Source: Bacillus aerolatus (GTDB lineage Bacteria > Bacillota > Bacilli > Bacillales > Domibacillaceae). From it: a DNA stretch of 64,000 nt. The notes below the pieces were generated by a model, which searched no databases, was not told the DNA's origin, and worked only from the letters and a program-made list of their open reading frames with translations. Of this stretch, positions 17,010-28,200 are shown one piece after another (positions within the stretch are counted from its first letter, which is position 1; the number at the start of each line of letters is the position of its first letter). A program made the position numbers and the translations under genes. The stretch lies in the NCBI RefSeq assembly GCF_009183655.1, contig NZ_WEIO01000002.1, forward strand, positions 186,001-250,000, given 5' to 3'.

Positions 17010-18230
17010 ATGTTAAGTGAAAAGAAAATCCTGCTATGCGTCACTGGCGGGATTGCTGCTTATAAAGCGGCTGCATTAACAAGCAAACTAGTTCAGGCGG
17101 GAGCTGAAGTAAAGGTGATCATGACATCATCTGCCCGCGAGTTTGTGACACCATTGACGTTTCAGGCGCTGTCACGAAATGATGTTTATACGGATACATT
17201 TGATGAAAAACATCCTGAAGTTATCGCCCATATTGATTTGGCAGACTGGGCTGATTTAATTGTTGTCGCACCAGCTACCGCCAATATGATTGGAAAGCTG
17301 GCTAACGGAATTGCTGACGACATGATTACTACCACATTGTTAGCTTCGACAGCACCTGTCTGGGTAGCCCCAGCGATGAACGTTCATATGTATGATCATC
17401 CGGCAGTGAAGAAAAATCTTGCCACGCTTGCGGGTTTTGGCTGGCAATTTGTCGAGCCTGGAGAAGGGTTTTTGGCGTGTGGATACGTTGGCAAAGGCCG
17501 CCTGGAAGAGCCGGAAAAAATTGTCGGTCTTGTGGCACAATTTTTTAAGCAAAAAAAAGAGTTGCCGTTGAAAGACAAAAAAGTGGTCGTTACAGCTGGT
17601 CCGACGCGGGAAGTGATTGATCCGGTCCGTTTTTTAACGAATCATTCCACTGGAAAAATGGGGTACGCTTTGGCAGAAGCTGCCCGTGATATGGGCGCTG
17701 AGGTGCATTTAATAACTGGTCCGGTTTCTATAGATCCGCCGGCGGGAGTAGAGGTAAAACAAGTTCAGAGTGCGGAAGATATGTACCAGGCCGTCATGGA
17801 GAAATTCGCAGAGAGTGACATAGTGGTTAAAACAGCAGCTGTTGCCGACTACCGCCCAAAAGTGACTCATAAGGAAAAAATGAAAAAGCAAGAAGGCGAC
17901 TTAATCATTGAAATGGAGCGTACAAAAGATATTTTAAAAACGCTCGGAGAAGAAAAAACACATCAAATGCTGATTGGTTTTGCTGCTGAAACGGCTAATG
18001 TCGAGGAATATGCCAGAAGAAAGCTGCGAACGAAGCAAGTGGATATGATTGTAGCTAACAATGTCAAATTAGACGGAGCAGGCTTCGGCAGTGAAACGAA
18101 CATTATATCTATTTTTAAAAAAGACGGAACGAAAAAAGAATTTGATTTAATGACTAAAAAAGCAGCAGCGAGAGAAATTTTGCAAGAAGCAGCTGCTGAC
18201 TTAAAAAAGGGTGAAAGTGAATGCAAGTAG
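17010..18230 (+). CDS. coaBC: Bifunctional phosphopantothenoylcysteine decarboxylase / phosphopantothenate-cysteine ligase
   Basis: Performs two consecutive steps of coenzyme A synthesis. The N-terminal flavodoxin-like CoaC half has TGGIAAYK (12-19), PAMN (121-124) and the active-site cysteine in GFLACGYVGKGR (Cys157). The CoaB half starts near 190 (KKVVVTAGPTREVIDPVRF) and includes KTAAVADYRP. The product has 406 residues, the same as in B. subtilis. GGAGGG precedes the ATG. The end overlaps priA by 10 bases. Confidence 0.97.
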   Translation: MLSEKKILLCVTGGIAAYKAAALTSKLVQAGAEVKVIMTSSAREFVTPLTFQALSRNDVYTDTFDEKHPEVIAHIDLADWADLIVVAPATANMIGKLANGIADDMITTTLLASTAPVWVAPAMNVHMYDHPAVKKNLATLAGFGWQFVEPGEGFLACGYVGKGRLEEPEKIVGLVAQFFKQKKELPLKDKKVVVTAGPTREVIDPVRFLTNHSTGKMGYALAEAARDMGAEVHLITGPVSIDPPAGVEVKQVQSAEDMYQAVMEKFAESDIVVKTAAVADYRPKVTHKEKMKKQEGDLIIEMERTKDILKTLGEEKTHQMLIGFAAETANVEEYARRKLRTKQVDMIVANNVKLDGAGFGSETNIISIFKKDGTKKEFDLMTKKAAAREILQEAAADLKKGESECK

Positions 18231-20632
18231 CCAGTGTCATTGTGGACGTAGCGGCGATGCAGACAGACAGAGCATTCGATTATACGATTCCAGAAAAATG
18301 GACAGGCATGATTCAACCGGGAATGAGAGTGGTCGTTCCGTTCGGTCCAAGGAAAATCCAGGGGTTTGTTACAGAATTGAAAAGCGGATCGAATGTGAAA
18401 AAACTGAAATCTCTTGTAGAACCAATGGATCTGGTGCCGGTTTTAAATTCGGAACTGCTTGAGCTTGCCGACTGGCTGACAGAAACAACGCTTTGTTTTA
18501 AAATTTCGGCTTACCAGGCAATGCTTCCTGCTGCCATGAAGGCCAAATATGAAAAAATATTCCGGCTAAGGGGAGAAGAAGAGCTCCTAAATGAAGAGAT
18601 AGCCGCTTTTTTCAATAAACGTGCGGAATTGACTTGGGATGAAGCAGCTAAAGCGGGCGTGCTCAGCTCTTTGCGCCAGGAAATAAAAGCAGATCGGATT
18701 GAACTTATCTATAAAGTCAAAAGTAGAGGCCAAAAAAAGAACATACGAATGATTGGTCTGTCGTTGTCACCTGAAGAGCTTTCTGCCGGTTTAGACTCCC
18801 TTCCCGCCAATGCGCAAAAACAAAAAGATGTATTGAATTACTTAGCCCGCTCCGAGACTTCCCTTCTTTCAGCAAAAGAACTAATGGATAGGGCGGGGGC
18901 TGGGAGCAGCACGTTGAAAAGCCTGATAGAGAAAGGGTTTTTATTTGAACGTCAGCAGGAAATGTATCGCGACCCGTATGAAGACAGAGAATTTGAGCAA
19001 ACGCAGCCGCTGCCATTGACTGACCAGCAGCAAGGAGCGATTGCTCCTGTTCTTGGAGCAATAGAAGAGAACCGCCACGAAACGTTCCTGCTTTACGGTG
19101 TTACCGGGAGCGGGAAAACGGAAATTTACTTGCAGTCGATCCAGCGCGTCTTGGAAAAAGACAAAGAAGCGATTGTGCTCGTTCCCGAGATATCATTGAC
19201 GCCGCAAATGGTTCACCGCTTTAAAGGCCGCTTCGGAGATGACGTCGCCGTGTTGCACAGCGGCTTATCCATCGGTGAAAAATATGACGAGTGGCGCAAG
19301 ATTCAGCGGAAAGAAGTAAAAGTGGTTGTAGGCGCCCGTTCAGCAGTGTTCGCACCGTTTGAAAATTTGGGTATCATTATTATTGATGAGGAACATGAAA
19401 CAAGCTATAAACAAGAGGAAAATCCTCGGTATCATGCTAGAGAAACGGCGATCAAAAGGGCAGATTTTTATCATTGTCCAGTTATTTTAGGGAGTGCGAC
19501 TCCTTCTCTGGAAAGTTTTGCACGGGCGCAAAAAGGAGTGTATCAATTGCTCACACTTCCTAAAAGAATGAATAATCAACAGCTGCCAGATGTGGAAATC
19601 ATTGATATGCGTGAAGAATTGCGGAGCGGCAACCGGTCGATGTTTTCACATGCATTGTTTGATAAACTGACAGACCGTCTTGAAAAAGGAGAGCAAACGG
19701 TTCTTTTCCTAAACCGCCGCGGCCATTCCTCCTTTATTATGTGCCGAGATTGCGGCTATGTGGCTGGGTGCCCGCATTGCGATATTTCGTTAACTTATCA
19801 CCGGCAAAGCCATCGGATGAAATGTCATTATTGCGGCTTTGAAGAACTCGTGCCTTCGAAGTGTCCGGAATGCAACAGTGAGCATATCCGTTATTTCGGC
19901 ACGGGAACACAAAAAGTGGAAGACGAACTTGGCAAGCTGCTTCCCCATGCAAAAGTGGTGCGCATGGATGTCGATACGACGAGCCGCAAAGGGGCACATG
20001 AAAAGCTTCTTCGACAATTTGAAGAAGGAAAAGCGGATATTCTGCTTGGAACACAAATGATCGCCAAAGGACTCGACTTCCCGAATATTACGCTTGTCGG
20101 CGTGCTGAGTGCAGATACTATGCTTCATATTCCTGATTTTCGCTCCTCAGAAAAAACGTTTCAGCTGCTAACACAAGTCAGCGGGCGGGCGGGACGGCAT
20201 CACCTTCAGGGAGAAGTTGTCATCCAGACGTACACACCGGAGCATTACAGCATTCAGCTAGCCGGAAAGCAAGATTATGATCAGTTTTACAATCAGGAAA
20301 TGATGATGAGGAAACTGGGGAATTATCCGCCGTTTTATTACTTAGCTCTTGTCACGGTTAGTCACGAAGACGTGATGACGGCATCCGGGGTGACAGAAAA
20401 AATCACTCAATATATTCAATCACGTGTGTCAAATCAAGCTATTATACTCGGTCCTGTTGCCTCTCCTATTCCACGGATCAATGATAGATATCGTTACCAA
20501 TGTTTGATAAAATACAAACGGGAACCGAAACTGCATGAAATTTTAAAAACAGTGATGGAACATTATACGAAACAGCAAAAAGATAAAAATTTACAAGTTG
20601 CCGTAGATGTGAACCCTTTTATTATGATGTAA
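18221..20632 (+). CDS. priA: Primosomal protein PriA, replication restart 3'-5' helicase
   Basis: Reloads the replicative helicase at stalled forks together with DnaD and DnaB. The product has 803 residues. The Walker A motif GVTGSGKTE is near 293, DEEHE marks the DEAH box, and the eight-cysteine zinc-binding insert (CRDCGYVAGCPHC ... CHYCGF ... CPEC) lies at about 507-555, followed by the second RecA-like domain. ATG 18221 lies inside the coaBC end. Confidence 0.97.
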   Translation: MQVASVIVDVAAMQTDRAFDYTIPEKWTGMIQPGMRVVVPFGPRKIQGFVTELKSGSNVKKLKSLVEPMDLVPVLNSELLELADWLTETTLCFKISAYQAMLPAAMKAKYEKIFRLRGEEELLNEEIAAFFNKRAELTWDEAAKAGVLSSLRQEIKADRIELIYKVKSRGQKKNIRMIGLSLSPEELSAGLDSLPANAQKQKDVLNYLARSETSLLSAKELMDRAGAGSSTLKSLIEKGFLFERQQEMYRDPYEDREFEQTQPLPLTDQQQGAIAPVLGAIEENRHETFLLYGVTGSGKTEIYLQSIQRVLEKDKEAIVLVPEISLTPQMVHRFKGRFGDDVAVLHSGLSIGEKYDEWRKIQRKEVKVVVGARSAVFAPFENLGIIIIDEEHETSYKQEENPRYHARETAIKRADFYHCPVILGSATPSLESFARAQKGVYQLLTLPKRMNNQQLPDVEIIDMREELRSGNRSMFSHALFDKLTDRLEKGEQTVLFLNRRGHSSFIMCRDCGYVAGCPHCDISLTYHRQSHRMKCHYCGFEELVPSKCPECNSEHIRYFGTGTQKVEDELGKLLPHAKVVRMDVDTTSRKGAHEKLLRQFEEGKADILLGTQMIAKGLDFPNITLVGVLSADTMLHIPDFRSSEKTFQLLTQVSGRAGRHHLQGEVVIQTYTPEHYSIQLAGKQDYDQFYNQEMMMRKLGNYPPFYYLALVTVSHEDVMTASGVTEKITQYIQSRVSNQAIILGPVASPIPRINDRYRYQCLIKYKREPKLHEILKTVMEHYTKQQKDKNLQVAVDVNPFIMM

Positions 20633-20673
20633 AATAAAGTGTTGCATGAAAAAGACAACTAGGGAGGATTATT

Positions 20674-21159
20674 TTGGCACAATTACCGATCGTGTGTTAT
20701 CCGGACGTTATCCTTGAAAAAAAATGCGAACCGGTTACACAATTTGATAAAAAGTTAAAAAAGCTCGTAAATGATATGCATGAAACGATGATAGCAGCGG
20801 ATGGAGTCGGGCTCGCTGCTCCTCAAATCGGAAAAGACTTGCAATTAGCCATCGTCGATATTGAAGATGAAAACGGCTTGATTACATTTGTCAATCCTGT
20901 CATTGAAGAAGCGAAAGGAAGCGAGACCGATATAGAAGGCTGCTTAAGCTTTCCAGGCTTATACGGCCATGTGACGCGTCCTTCCTATGTCAAGGTGAAA
21001 GCCCAGGATGTAAAAGGGCGTTTTTTCACATTAAAGGCAGAAGGGTTTTTAGCCCGGGCGATTCAACATGAAATCGATCATCTGCACGGTATTTTGTTTA
21101 CCTCAAAAGTAGAAGAGTATGTATCAGAACAAGAGCTGGAAACGGAGGAAACGTCATGA
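20674..21159 (+). CDS. def: Peptide deformylase
   Basis: Removes the formyl group from nascent peptides. The three family motifs are present: [18 protein letters not shown] (metal-binding Cys) and QHEIDHLHG (HExxH). The product has 161 residues. The start is TTG 20674, placed by GGGAGG about 8 bases upstream; no ATG is available in frame. ATGA coupling links it with fmt, which performs the opposite reaction on initiator tRNA. Confidence 0.96.
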   Translation: MAQLPIVCYPDVILEKKCEPVTQFDKKLKKLVNDMHETMIAADGVGLAAPQIGKDLQLAIVDIEDENGLITFVNPVIEEAKGSETDIEGCLSFPGLYGHVTRPSYVKVKAQDVKGRFFTLKAEGFLARAIQHEIDHLHGILFTSKVEEYVSEQELETEETS

Positions 21160-22100
21160 CGAATATCGTTTTTATGGGAACGCCTGATTTCTCTGTCCCA
21201 GTATTGTCTACGCTGATTAAAGACGGCTACTCTATTCTGTCCGTCGTGACTCAGCCCGATCGTCCAGTGGGCAGAAAACGGGTGCTTACACCACCTCCTG
21301 TTAAAGTGGAAGCATTAAAGCATCACATTCCGGTTTTACAGCCCGAGAATCTGAAATCCTCGGAAGAGTTGCAGCAAATTATCGATTTAGAACCAGATGT
21401 AATCGTGACGGCCGCTTACGGTCAAATTTTGCCGAAAGAGCTCCTCGATGCGCCAAAGTTCGGCTGCATTAATGTTCATGCCTCGCTTCTTCCGGAACTG
21501 CGCGGGGGGGCGCCTATTCATTACTCCATTTTGCAAGGTAAGGAAAAAACAGGAATTACCATTATGTATATGGCAGAAAAATTGGATGCAGGGGATATCA
21601 TCAGCCAGGCGGAGGTTATAATAGAAGAAACAGACCATGTCGGCAGTTTGCATGATAAATTAAGTGAGACAGGCTCCCGCTTATTGTCTGAAACGCTGCC
21701 TAAGCTCGTTGCGGGCGAAATTTCTCCTGTGAAACAAGATGAAGCGAAAGCTACTTTCGCTTCGAACATTAAACGAGAACAAGAAAAGATTGACTGGTCA
21801 AAAACGGGGGAAGAGATTTATAACCACATTCGCGGTTTGCATCCATGGCCTGTTGCTTATACAACGCTTGATGGCCAAGTGATGAAAATCTGGTGGGGTG
21901 AAAAAGTTCAGTCTGACAAACAAGCAGAACCGGGAACCATTATTGCTCTTGAAGAAGATGGCTTTATTGCAGCTACTGGCAGCCAAACGGCTATCAAAGT
22001 GATCGATGTACAGCCTTCTGGAAAAAAGCGCATGTCTGCAGAGCAATATTTAAGAGGAGCCGGTGCGGAGCTTGCTCCAGGCAAGAAGTTAGGAGAATAA
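21156..22100 (+). CDS. fmt: Methionyl-tRNA formyltransferase
   Basis: Formylates initiator Met-tRNA using 10-formyl-THF. The catalytic signature [14 protein letters not shown] is present, and the N-terminus [11 protein letters not shown] is typical. The product has 314 residues. It overlaps def by 4 bases and is followed one base later by rsmB. Confidence 0.97.
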   Translation: MTNIVFMGTPDFSVPVLSTLIKDGYSILSVVTQPDRPVGRKRVLTPPPVKVEALKHHIPVLQPENLKSSEELQQIIDLEPDVIVTAAYGQILPKELLDAPKFGCINVHASLLPELRGGAPIHYSILQGKEKTGITIMYMAEKLDAGDIISQAEVIIEETDHVGSLHDKLSETGSRLLSETLPKLVAGEISPVKQDEAKATFASNIKREQEKIDWSKTGEEIYNHIRGLHPWPVAYTTLDGQVMKIWWGEKVQSDKQAEPGTIIALEEDGFIAATGSQTAIKVIDVQPSGKKRMSAEQYLRGAGAELAPGKKLGE

Positions 22101-22101
22101 A

Positions 22102-23442
22102 ATGAAACAAAAAAAGAAACAAGTGCGGGAAATCGCTCTTGATCTACTCGAAGCGGTTGAGAAAAATCAGTCTTACAGCAATTTACTGCTCCACTCGGCT
22201 ATCGAAAAACATGGATTGTCTGGAAGAGATGCCGGCCTTTTGACAGAAATTACGTATGGGACGATTCAACGAAAATTAACATTGGATTTCTTTTTGGATC
22301 CGTTCATTAAAAAAAAGCTGGAGCCGTGGGTCCAACAGCTGCTGCGCCTGTCTTTATATCAAATGGTGTACTTAGACAAAGTACCTGAGCGGGCTATTAT
22401 TCACGAAGCGGTGGAAATTGCCAAATTGAGAGGTCACAAAGGCATTTCCGGCCTTATCAATGGTATCCTTCGTTCTGTGCAGAGAAATGGATTGCGTGAT
22501 TTTTCGGAAATAACGGATGAAGCCGAACGGATTTCGATTGAAACGAGCCATCCCCTTTGGCTCGTCAAGAGGTGGATGAACCAATTCGGAACAGAAAAAA
22601 CGAAAGAAATGTGTGCCATCAATTTGACAGCACCGATGCAGACGATTCGAGTAAATGAAACAAAAGCGAACAGAGAAGAAGTACTGCAAAGGCTGCAAGC
22701 AGAAGGATTCGATGCAGAACCGAGTGAAGTCATTCCGGAAGCGATTCGTATTTTAAAAGGGAATGCCGCCCGTTCGAATGTGTTTGAAAGCGGCATGGCC
22801 ACGATCCAAGATGAAAGTTCAATGATTGTTGCCTATGCGCTCGATATTCAGCCCGGCGAAAAGATTTTTGATGCCTGTGCCGCACCGGGTGGAAAGACGA
22901 CTCACATTGCGGAAAAACTAACTAACAGCGGATCCGTCACTGCTCTTGACTTACATGACCATAAAATTAAGCTCATTAAACAAAATGCGGAACGACTCGG
23001 CCTAACAAATGTTCAAACAAAAGCTTGGGACAGCCGCAAGGCGGAAGAGATGTTTGAAAAAGAAAGTTTTGATCGTATTTTAGTAGATGCACCGTGTTCA
23101 GGACTTGGCGTATTGCGAAGAAAACCAGATATAAAATATGTAAAAAGGGAAAAAGATCTCTTTACTCTTCAACATATACAGCTGGATATTTTGGCTGCTG
23201 TCGCGCCTCTTTTGAAAAAAGGCGGTATTCTCGTTTACAGTACGTGTACAACAGATACTGAAGAAAATGAGGGCACAGTTAAAAAGTTTTTAGAAGCCCA
23301 GACTGATTTTGAACCTGCAGCACTTACAAACCTGCCGCCTGTCATTCAGACAATGACAGACAATCACATGCTCCAAGTTCTTCCGCAAGACTTCGGCGGA
23401 GACGGGTTCTTTATCAGCAAATTAAGAAAGAAGGTGCAATAA
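22102..23442 (+). CDS. rsmB: 16S rRNA (cytosine-967-C5) methyltransferase RsmB
   Basis: SAM-dependent rRNA m5C methyltransferase. A NusB-like RNA-binding domain occupies about 1-140, and the Rossmann methyltransferase domain has [12 protein letters not shown] (SAM), [15 protein letters not shown] and the catalytic-cysteine motif [11 protein letters not shown]. The product has 446 residues. The ribosome binding site GGAG lies in the fmt end. The stop overlaps the rlmN start by one base (TAATG). Confidence 0.95.
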   Translation: MKQKKKQVREIALDLLEAVEKNQSYSNLLLHSAIEKHGLSGRDAGLLTEITYGTIQRKLTLDFFLDPFIKKKLEPWVQQLLRLSLYQMVYLDKVPERAIIHEAVEIAKLRGHKGISGLINGILRSVQRNGLRDFSEITDEAERISIETSHPLWLVKRWMNQFGTEKTKEMCAINLTAPMQTIRVNETKANREEVLQRLQAEGFDAEPSEVIPEAIRILKGNAARSNVFESGMATIQDESSMIVAYALDIQPGEKIFDACAAPGGKTTHIAEKLTNSGSVTALDLHDHKIKLIKQNAERLGLTNVQTKAWDSRKAEEMFEKESFDRILVDAPCSGLGVLRRKPDIKYVKREKDLFTLQHIQLDILAAVAPLLKKGGILVYSTCTTDTEENEGTVKKFLEAQTDFEPAALTNLPPVIQTMTDNHMLQVLPQDFGGDGFFISKLRKKVQ

Positions 23443-24533
23443 TGGAGCAAGCAACAACAACGAGAGAAAAAGCCGGAAACGAGCAGCAACTGCCATCCAT
23501 TTATTCCTTGCAATTGCAAGAATTAAAAGATTGGTTAAAAGAGCACGATGAAAAGCCGTTTCGCGCAGAACAGATTTTCGACTGGCTATATAAAAAACGG
23601 GTCGCTTCCTACGAGGATATGTCCAATTTATCGAAGCCATTAAGAGATAAGCTTGCCGCTCATTTTACAATCACGACTTTAAAAACACTGATTCAACAAG
23701 AATCCACAGACGGTACTATTAAATTTTTATTCGAACTTCATGACGGCTATTCAATTGAAACGGTACTAATGCGCCATGAATACGGCAATTCCGTTTGTGT
23801 GACAACACAAGTCGGCTGCCGTATTGGCTGTACGTTTTGTGCCTCCACACTTGGCGGTTTAAAACGCCATTTAGAAGCAGGAGAAATTGTGGCGCAAGTC
23901 GTAAAGGTTCAGCAGGCACTCGATGAAAAAGAAGAGCGAGTCAGTTCAGTTGTCATCATGGGCATCGGCGAACCGTTCGATAACTATGACCAAATGCTTG
24001 CTTTCTTGAAAATCATCAACCACGATAAAAGCTTGAATATCGGAGCTCGTCACATTACCGTATCGACAAGCGGCATTATTCCGAAAATCTATAAGTTTGC
24101 AGATGAGAATATGCAAATTAACTTTGCGATTTCACTACATGCTCCGAACAATGAACTGCGGACAAAGCTAATGCCGATTAATAAAGCTTATAAGCTGCCT
24201 GAATTAATGGATGCTGTCCGTTATTATGTCGAGAAAACCGGCCGCAGAATCAGCTTTGAATACGGTTTGTTCGGCGGAGAAAACGATTCGGTTGAACACG
24301 CGGAAGAGCTGGCGGCGCTTATTAAAGGAATTAAGTGCCACGTCAATTTAATCCCGGTAAACTATGTACCCGAACGTGATTATGTACGTACACCAAAAGA
24401 AAAGATCTTTGAGTTTGAAAAGACGCTAAAAACGCGCGGTGTCAATGTGACTATTCGACGCGAACAAGGTCATGACATCGATGCAGCCTGCGGACAGTTG
24501 CGGGCGAAAGAGCGGTCAGAAGAAACGAGGTGA
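23442..24533 (+). CDS. rlmN: 23S rRNA (adenine-2503-C2) / tRNA methyltransferase RlmN
   Basis: Radical SAM enzyme that methylates A2503 of 23S rRNA and A37 of some tRNAs. The radical SAM cysteines are in [11 protein letters not shown], and a C-terminal catalytic cysteine lies in DAACGQLRA. The product has 363 residues, the usual length. Its start shares a base with the rsmB stop. Confidence 0.96.
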   Translation: MEQATTTREKAGNEQQLPSIYSLQLQELKDWLKEHDEKPFRAEQIFDWLYKKRVASYEDMSNLSKPLRDKLAAHFTITTLKTLIQQESTDGTIKFLFELHDGYSIETVLMRHEYGNSVCVTTQVGCRIGCTFCASTLGGLKRHLEAGEIVAQVVKVQQALDEKEERVSSVVIMGIGEPFDNYDQMLAFLKIINHDKSLNIGARHITVSTSGIIPKIYKFADENMQINFAISLHAPNNELRTKLMPINKAYKLPELMDAVRYYVEKTGRRISFEYGLFGGENDSVEHAEELAALIKGIKCHVNLIPVNYVPERDYVRTPKEKIFEFEKTLKTRGVNVTIRREQGHDIDAACGQLRAKERSEETR

Positions 24534-24539
24534 GCCCTT

Positions 24540-25289
24540 ATGAATTCTGTCTTCCGGACAGATAAAGGCCGAATTCGTCCTCACAATGAAGACAATGGCG
24601 GTGTGTTTCTTAATGCAGCCAAAGATTGCCTGGCCATCGTAGCAGATGGCATGGGCGGGCACAATGCAGGAGACGTTGCCAGCCAGATGACCATTGAGAC
24701 GATGAAATCGCAATGGCTGAAAATAGAACGGATTGAAAACGCGAATCAAGCTGAACAATGGCTGAAAACAGCCATTTTAAAAAGTAACGAAAAAGTTTTA
24801 TTACATGCCAAAGATTTTCCCGAATGCAGCGGTATGGGCACGACTCTCGTTGCAGCAATTTGTACAGCCAGCTTTTGTACGATTGCAAATATTGGGGACA
24901 GCCGCTGCTATATTCTAAATGAAAATGGCTTTTCACAAATTACGGAAGACCACTCACTCGTAAATGAACTCGTTAAATCGGGTGAAATTACGAAGGAGGA
25001 TGCTGAGCACCATCCCCGAAAAAATGTACTAACGCGTGCGCTTGGCACAGCGCCGGATGTAACGGCAGATTTTTATACGGTTATCTTTGAACAAGGGGAC
25101 TCGATTCTTCTTTGTTCAGACGGCTTATCCAATAAATTGGCACAGCAAGACATGCAGCAGATTTTGCAAGCCGGCCTTTCCATTGAGGAAAAAGCCGATT
25201 CATTCGTCCATATGGCAAATGAAAATGGCGGGGAAGACAATATAACTCTTGTTATTCTCGAACATTCTGCTGGCCTTGAAGGCGGGTGA
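24540..25289 (+). CDS. prpC: PP2C-type protein serine/threonine phosphatase PrpC
   Basis: Mn2+-dependent phosphatase that reverses PrkC phosphorylation. PP2C motifs are visible: RPHNEDNGG, ADGMGGHNAGD, GMGTTLVAA, NIGDSRCY, LLCSDGLSN and GGEDNITLV. The product has 249 residues. CGAGGTGAG precedes ATG 24540. The prkC start follows 4 bases after its stop, the conserved phosphatase-kinase pair. Confidence 0.96.
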   Translation: MNSVFRTDKGRIRPHNEDNGGVFLNAAKDCLAIVADGMGGHNAGDVASQMTIETMKSQWLKIERIENANQAEQWLKTAILKSNEKVLLHAKDFPECSGMGTTLVAAICTASFCTIANIGDSRCYILNENGFSQITEDHSLVNELVKSGEITKEDAEHHPRKNVLTRALGTAPDVTADFYTVIFEQGDSILLCSDGLSNKLAQQDMQQILQAGLSIEEKADSFVHMANENGGEDNITLVILEHSAGLEGG

Positions 25290-25293
25290 GAGC

Positions 25294-27306
25294 ATGATGT
25301 TAATTGGAAAGCGACTAAGCGGCCGCTATAAAATCATTAAAATGATCGGCGGCGGCGGAATGGCCAACGTATATTTGGCGCAGGATATCATTCTAGAAAG
25401 AGACGTCGCGATAAAAGTGCTGCGGCTTGATTTTGTGAATGAAGATGAATTTCTCCGGCGTTTTCAAAGAGAAGCTCAGTCCGCCACAAGCCTTGTTCAT
25501 CCCCATATAGTTAATATTTATGATGTGGGAGAAGAGGAAGGCATTAATTATATTGTGATGGAATATGTGGATGGAATGACATTAAAACAATATATTCAGC
25601 AACATTCCCCAATCCCTGTGGAAAAAACAATTGATATTATGAAGCAGCTCGCTTCAGCTATTGCCTTTGCTCATCACAATTCAATTATTCACCGAGACAT
25701 AAAACCGCATAATATATTAATGGACCGGGATGGAAATGTGAAAATTACCGATTTTGGCATTGCCATGGCGTTAAGTGCGACATCGATCACCCAGACGAAT
25801 GCGGTTCTCGGTTCGGTACACTATATCTCTCCTGAACAGGCGCGCGGCGGAATAGCTACAAAAAAATCCGATATTTATGCTTTGGGTATCGTGATGTTTG
25901 AACTGCTGACGGGACAGCTGCCGTTTTCAGGCGAGTCCGCTGTTTCCATTGCGTTAAAGCATTTGCAGGTGGAAACGCCGTCCGTGAAAAGGTGGAACCC
26001 GGCGATTGCACAAAGCGTGGAAAACATTGTGCTGAAAGCAACGGCTAAAGATCCATTTCATCGGTATAACAGCCTTGAAGAAATGGAACAGGATTTAGCG
26101 ACAGCATTGGATCCGGAAAGAGCCAATGAAGAAAAGTTTTTTATTGGAGAAGATCAAGAAAAAACAAAAGCAATGCCGGTCATTACGGACAGCCAGCTTG
26201 CGGAAGATCCTGATACAACAATTGTCCGGCCTGCAGAAACAACAAAACAGCAGAAGCAGCCGGAAAATACAATAGAAAAGAAAAAACGAAAGAAATGGCC
26301 GATCATTTTACTTGTATTCGCCTTGTTCGCTATTTTATCCGTAGCGGCCGTAGCTCTCGTTCCTGCTTTGCTGGGGCCGAAAGAAATAAACGTGCCAGAT
26401 GTAAGCGGCAAGCAGCTTGATGAAGCGATATCTGAACTTGTCACAAAAGGATTTAAAGTCGGCCAAACGAAACAACAGTCCAGCGATACTGTGCCAGAAG
26501 GAGTCGTGATTAAAACAGACCCGACCGCTCACAGGATGATAAAAGAAGGCGATACTGTCAATATTTACATTAGTTCAGGTAAAGAAACTGTTTCCTTTGC
26601 TGATTACAGCGGTGAATCATTTGATGAAGTGAAGGAAGAGCTTGAAGAAGCCGGTTTCAAAACGGTTGAACAAAAGACGACGCATGATGAAAGCGCAGCT
26701 GGAACAATTATTGATCAAGACCCAGACCCGGAAAATCAAGTGATACCTGATGAAACAAATGTCATTTTTACTGTCAGCACAGGACCCGAAAAAATTTCGC
26801 TTATCGATTTGACTGATTATAACGAAAAAGGTTTAAAAGATTATGCCTCATCAACGGGGCTAAATATCGTTGTAACGAAAGAAGCTTATTCGGACACTGT
26901 ATCGAAAGGGCTCGTTATCTCTCAATACCCGGATCGAGGCACAGCGTTGAATAAAGGAGACGAGGTCCAAGTTACCGTATCTAAAGGCAAAAAAGAAATC
27001 CCTCCTAAGACGGTAACGAAAGAAATTACGATCCCTTACGAGCCGGAAGAAGAAGGCCAGCCTCAGGAAGTGCAGATTTATATAGAAGATATGAACCACA
27101 GTATGACGGAACCGTTCGAAGTGCTGACGATTCAGGAGGATTTAAAGAAAACTCTGGAATTCATCGTTACGAAAGAAAGCAAGGCGGGCTACAAAGTCAT
27201 TCGCGATCAAAGAGTGATTATAGATGAAACAATTCCATATCCGGAAGACGGAGAAGAAACAAACGCTGAAGAAGCCGATGCTCCGGAAGCTGGAGAAGAG
27301 ACGTAA
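25294..27306 (+). CDS. prkC: PASTA-domain serine/threonine protein kinase PrkC
   Basis: Transmembrane kinase that senses muropeptides; in B. subtilis it acts in germination and stationary-phase signalling. I place the start at ATG 25294 (MMLIGKRLSGRY) behind GGCGGGTGAG; an earlier in-frame start at 25249 lies inside prpC. The product has about 670 residues. The glycine loop is at 19-24, the catalytic lysine is Lys41, HRD at 133-135, DFG at 153-155, and a single transmembrane helix at about 335-360. Three extracellular PASTA repeats follow, then a C-terminal Glu-rich tail. Confidence 0.95.
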   Translation: MMLIGKRLSGRYKIIKMIGGGGMANVYLAQDIILERDVAIKVLRLDFVNEDEFLRRFQREAQSATSLVHPHIVNIYDVGEEEGINYIVMEYVDGMTLKQYIQQHSPIPVEKTIDIMKQLASAIAFAHHNSIIHRDIKPHNILMDRDGNVKITDFGIAMALSATSITQTNAVLGSVHYISPEQARGGIATKKSDIYALGIVMFELLTGQLPFSGESAVSIALKHLQVETPSVKRWNPAIAQSVENIVLKATAKDPFHRYNSLEEMEQDLATALDPERANEEKFFIGEDQEKTKAMPVITDSQLAEDPDTTIVRPAETTKQQKQPENTIEKKKRKKWPIILLVFALFAILSVAAVALVPALLGPKEINVPDVSGKQLDEAISELVTKGFKVGQTKQQSSDTVPEGVVIKTDPTAHRMIKEGDTVNIYISSGKETVSFADYSGESFDEVKEELEEAGFKTVEQKTTHDESAAGTIIDQDPDPENQVIPDETNVIFTVSTGPEKISLIDLTDYNEKGLKDYASSTGLNIVVTKEAYSDTVSKGLVISQYPDRGTALNKGDEVQVTVSKGKKEIPPKTVTKEITIPYEPEEEGQPQEVQIYIEDMNHSMTEPFEVLTIQEDLKKTLEFIVTKESKAGYKVIRDQRVIIDETIPYPEDGEETNAEEADAPEAGEET

Positions 27307-27317
27307 GGAGGAATGGA

Positions 27318-28199
27318 ATGCCTGAAGGAAAAATAGTGAAAGCGCTGAGCGGATTTTATTACGTGGCAGATAACGGACGTATTATACAATGCCGGGGCAG
27401 AGGCGTTTTTCGGAAGCGGAAAGTGTCGCCGCTCGTTGGAGACTTTGTTGAATACCAGGCGGAAAACGATTTGGAAGGGTACATTTTAGCTATTGAAGAA
27501 AGAAAAAATGAGCTCGTCAGACCGCCGATTGCTAATGTTGATCAGGCGATTCTCGTTTTTTCTGCCGTCAGACCGGACTTCAGCACGATTTTGCTGGACC
27601 GTTTCCTCGTTTTAATTGAATCCAAGCAAATAGAACCGCTCATTTGTATAACGAAAATGGATCTTTTAAGTAAAGAAGAAGAGAATACTGTGAAAAGATA
27701 TGCAGATCAGTATCGTTCGTTCGGCTATACGGTGGTTTTAACTTCATCAGAGAGACTTGTCACACTTGAGGAATTGAGAAGCTATTTGCACGGAAAGACG
27801 TCAGTTTTTGCCGGACAGTCCGGAGTGGGCAAATCATCTCTGTTGAATGCTCTTAAGCCTGAATTGGAATTAAAAACAGATGATATTTCTAATTCTCTTG
27901 GCCGCGGAAAGCATACAACCCGGCACGTAGAATTAATCAATGTGGAAGAAGGTCTTGTAGCAGATACCCCTGGCTTTAGTTCATTAGAATTAACAGAAAT
28001 TGAAGCGGAAGACCTTTCGCAATATTTTCCGGAAATGGCTGAGCTAAGTCAATCGTGCAAATTCAGAGGCTGTTTGCACATTAACGAGCCGAAGTGCGCG
28101 GTCAAAGATGCTGTCGAAAAAGAGGAGGTGCCATCCTATCGATACGAACACTATTTACAGTTCATGGATGAAATAAAAGAAAGAAAGCCGAGGTATTAA
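27318..28199 (+). CDS. rsgA: Ribosome small subunit-dependent GTPase RsgA (CpgA)
   Basis: Circularly permuted GTPase that checks late 30S maturation and is a PrkC substrate in B. subtilis. An N-terminal OB fold is followed by G4 (TKMDLL, near 112) before G1 (GQSGVGKSS, near 165) and G3 (DTPGFSS, near 216). A zinc motif C-x5-C-x-H-x5-C (CKFRGCLHINEPKC) lies near 247. The product has 293 residues. TAAGGAGG precedes the start. Confidence 0.96.
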   Translation: MPEGKIVKALSGFYYVADNGRIIQCRGRGVFRKRKVSPLVGDFVEYQAENDLEGYILAIEERKNELVRPPIANVDQAILVFSAVRPDFSTILLDRFLVLIESKQIEPLICITKMDLLSKEEENTVKRYADQYRSFGYTVVLTSSERLVTLEELRSYLHGKTSVFAGQSGVGKSSLLNALKPELELKTDDISNSLGRGKHTTRHVELINVEEGLVADTPGFSSLELTEIEAEDLSQYFPEMAELSQSCKFRGCLHINEPKCAVKDAVEKEEVPSYRYEHYLQFMDEIKERKPRY

Positions 28200-28200
28200 T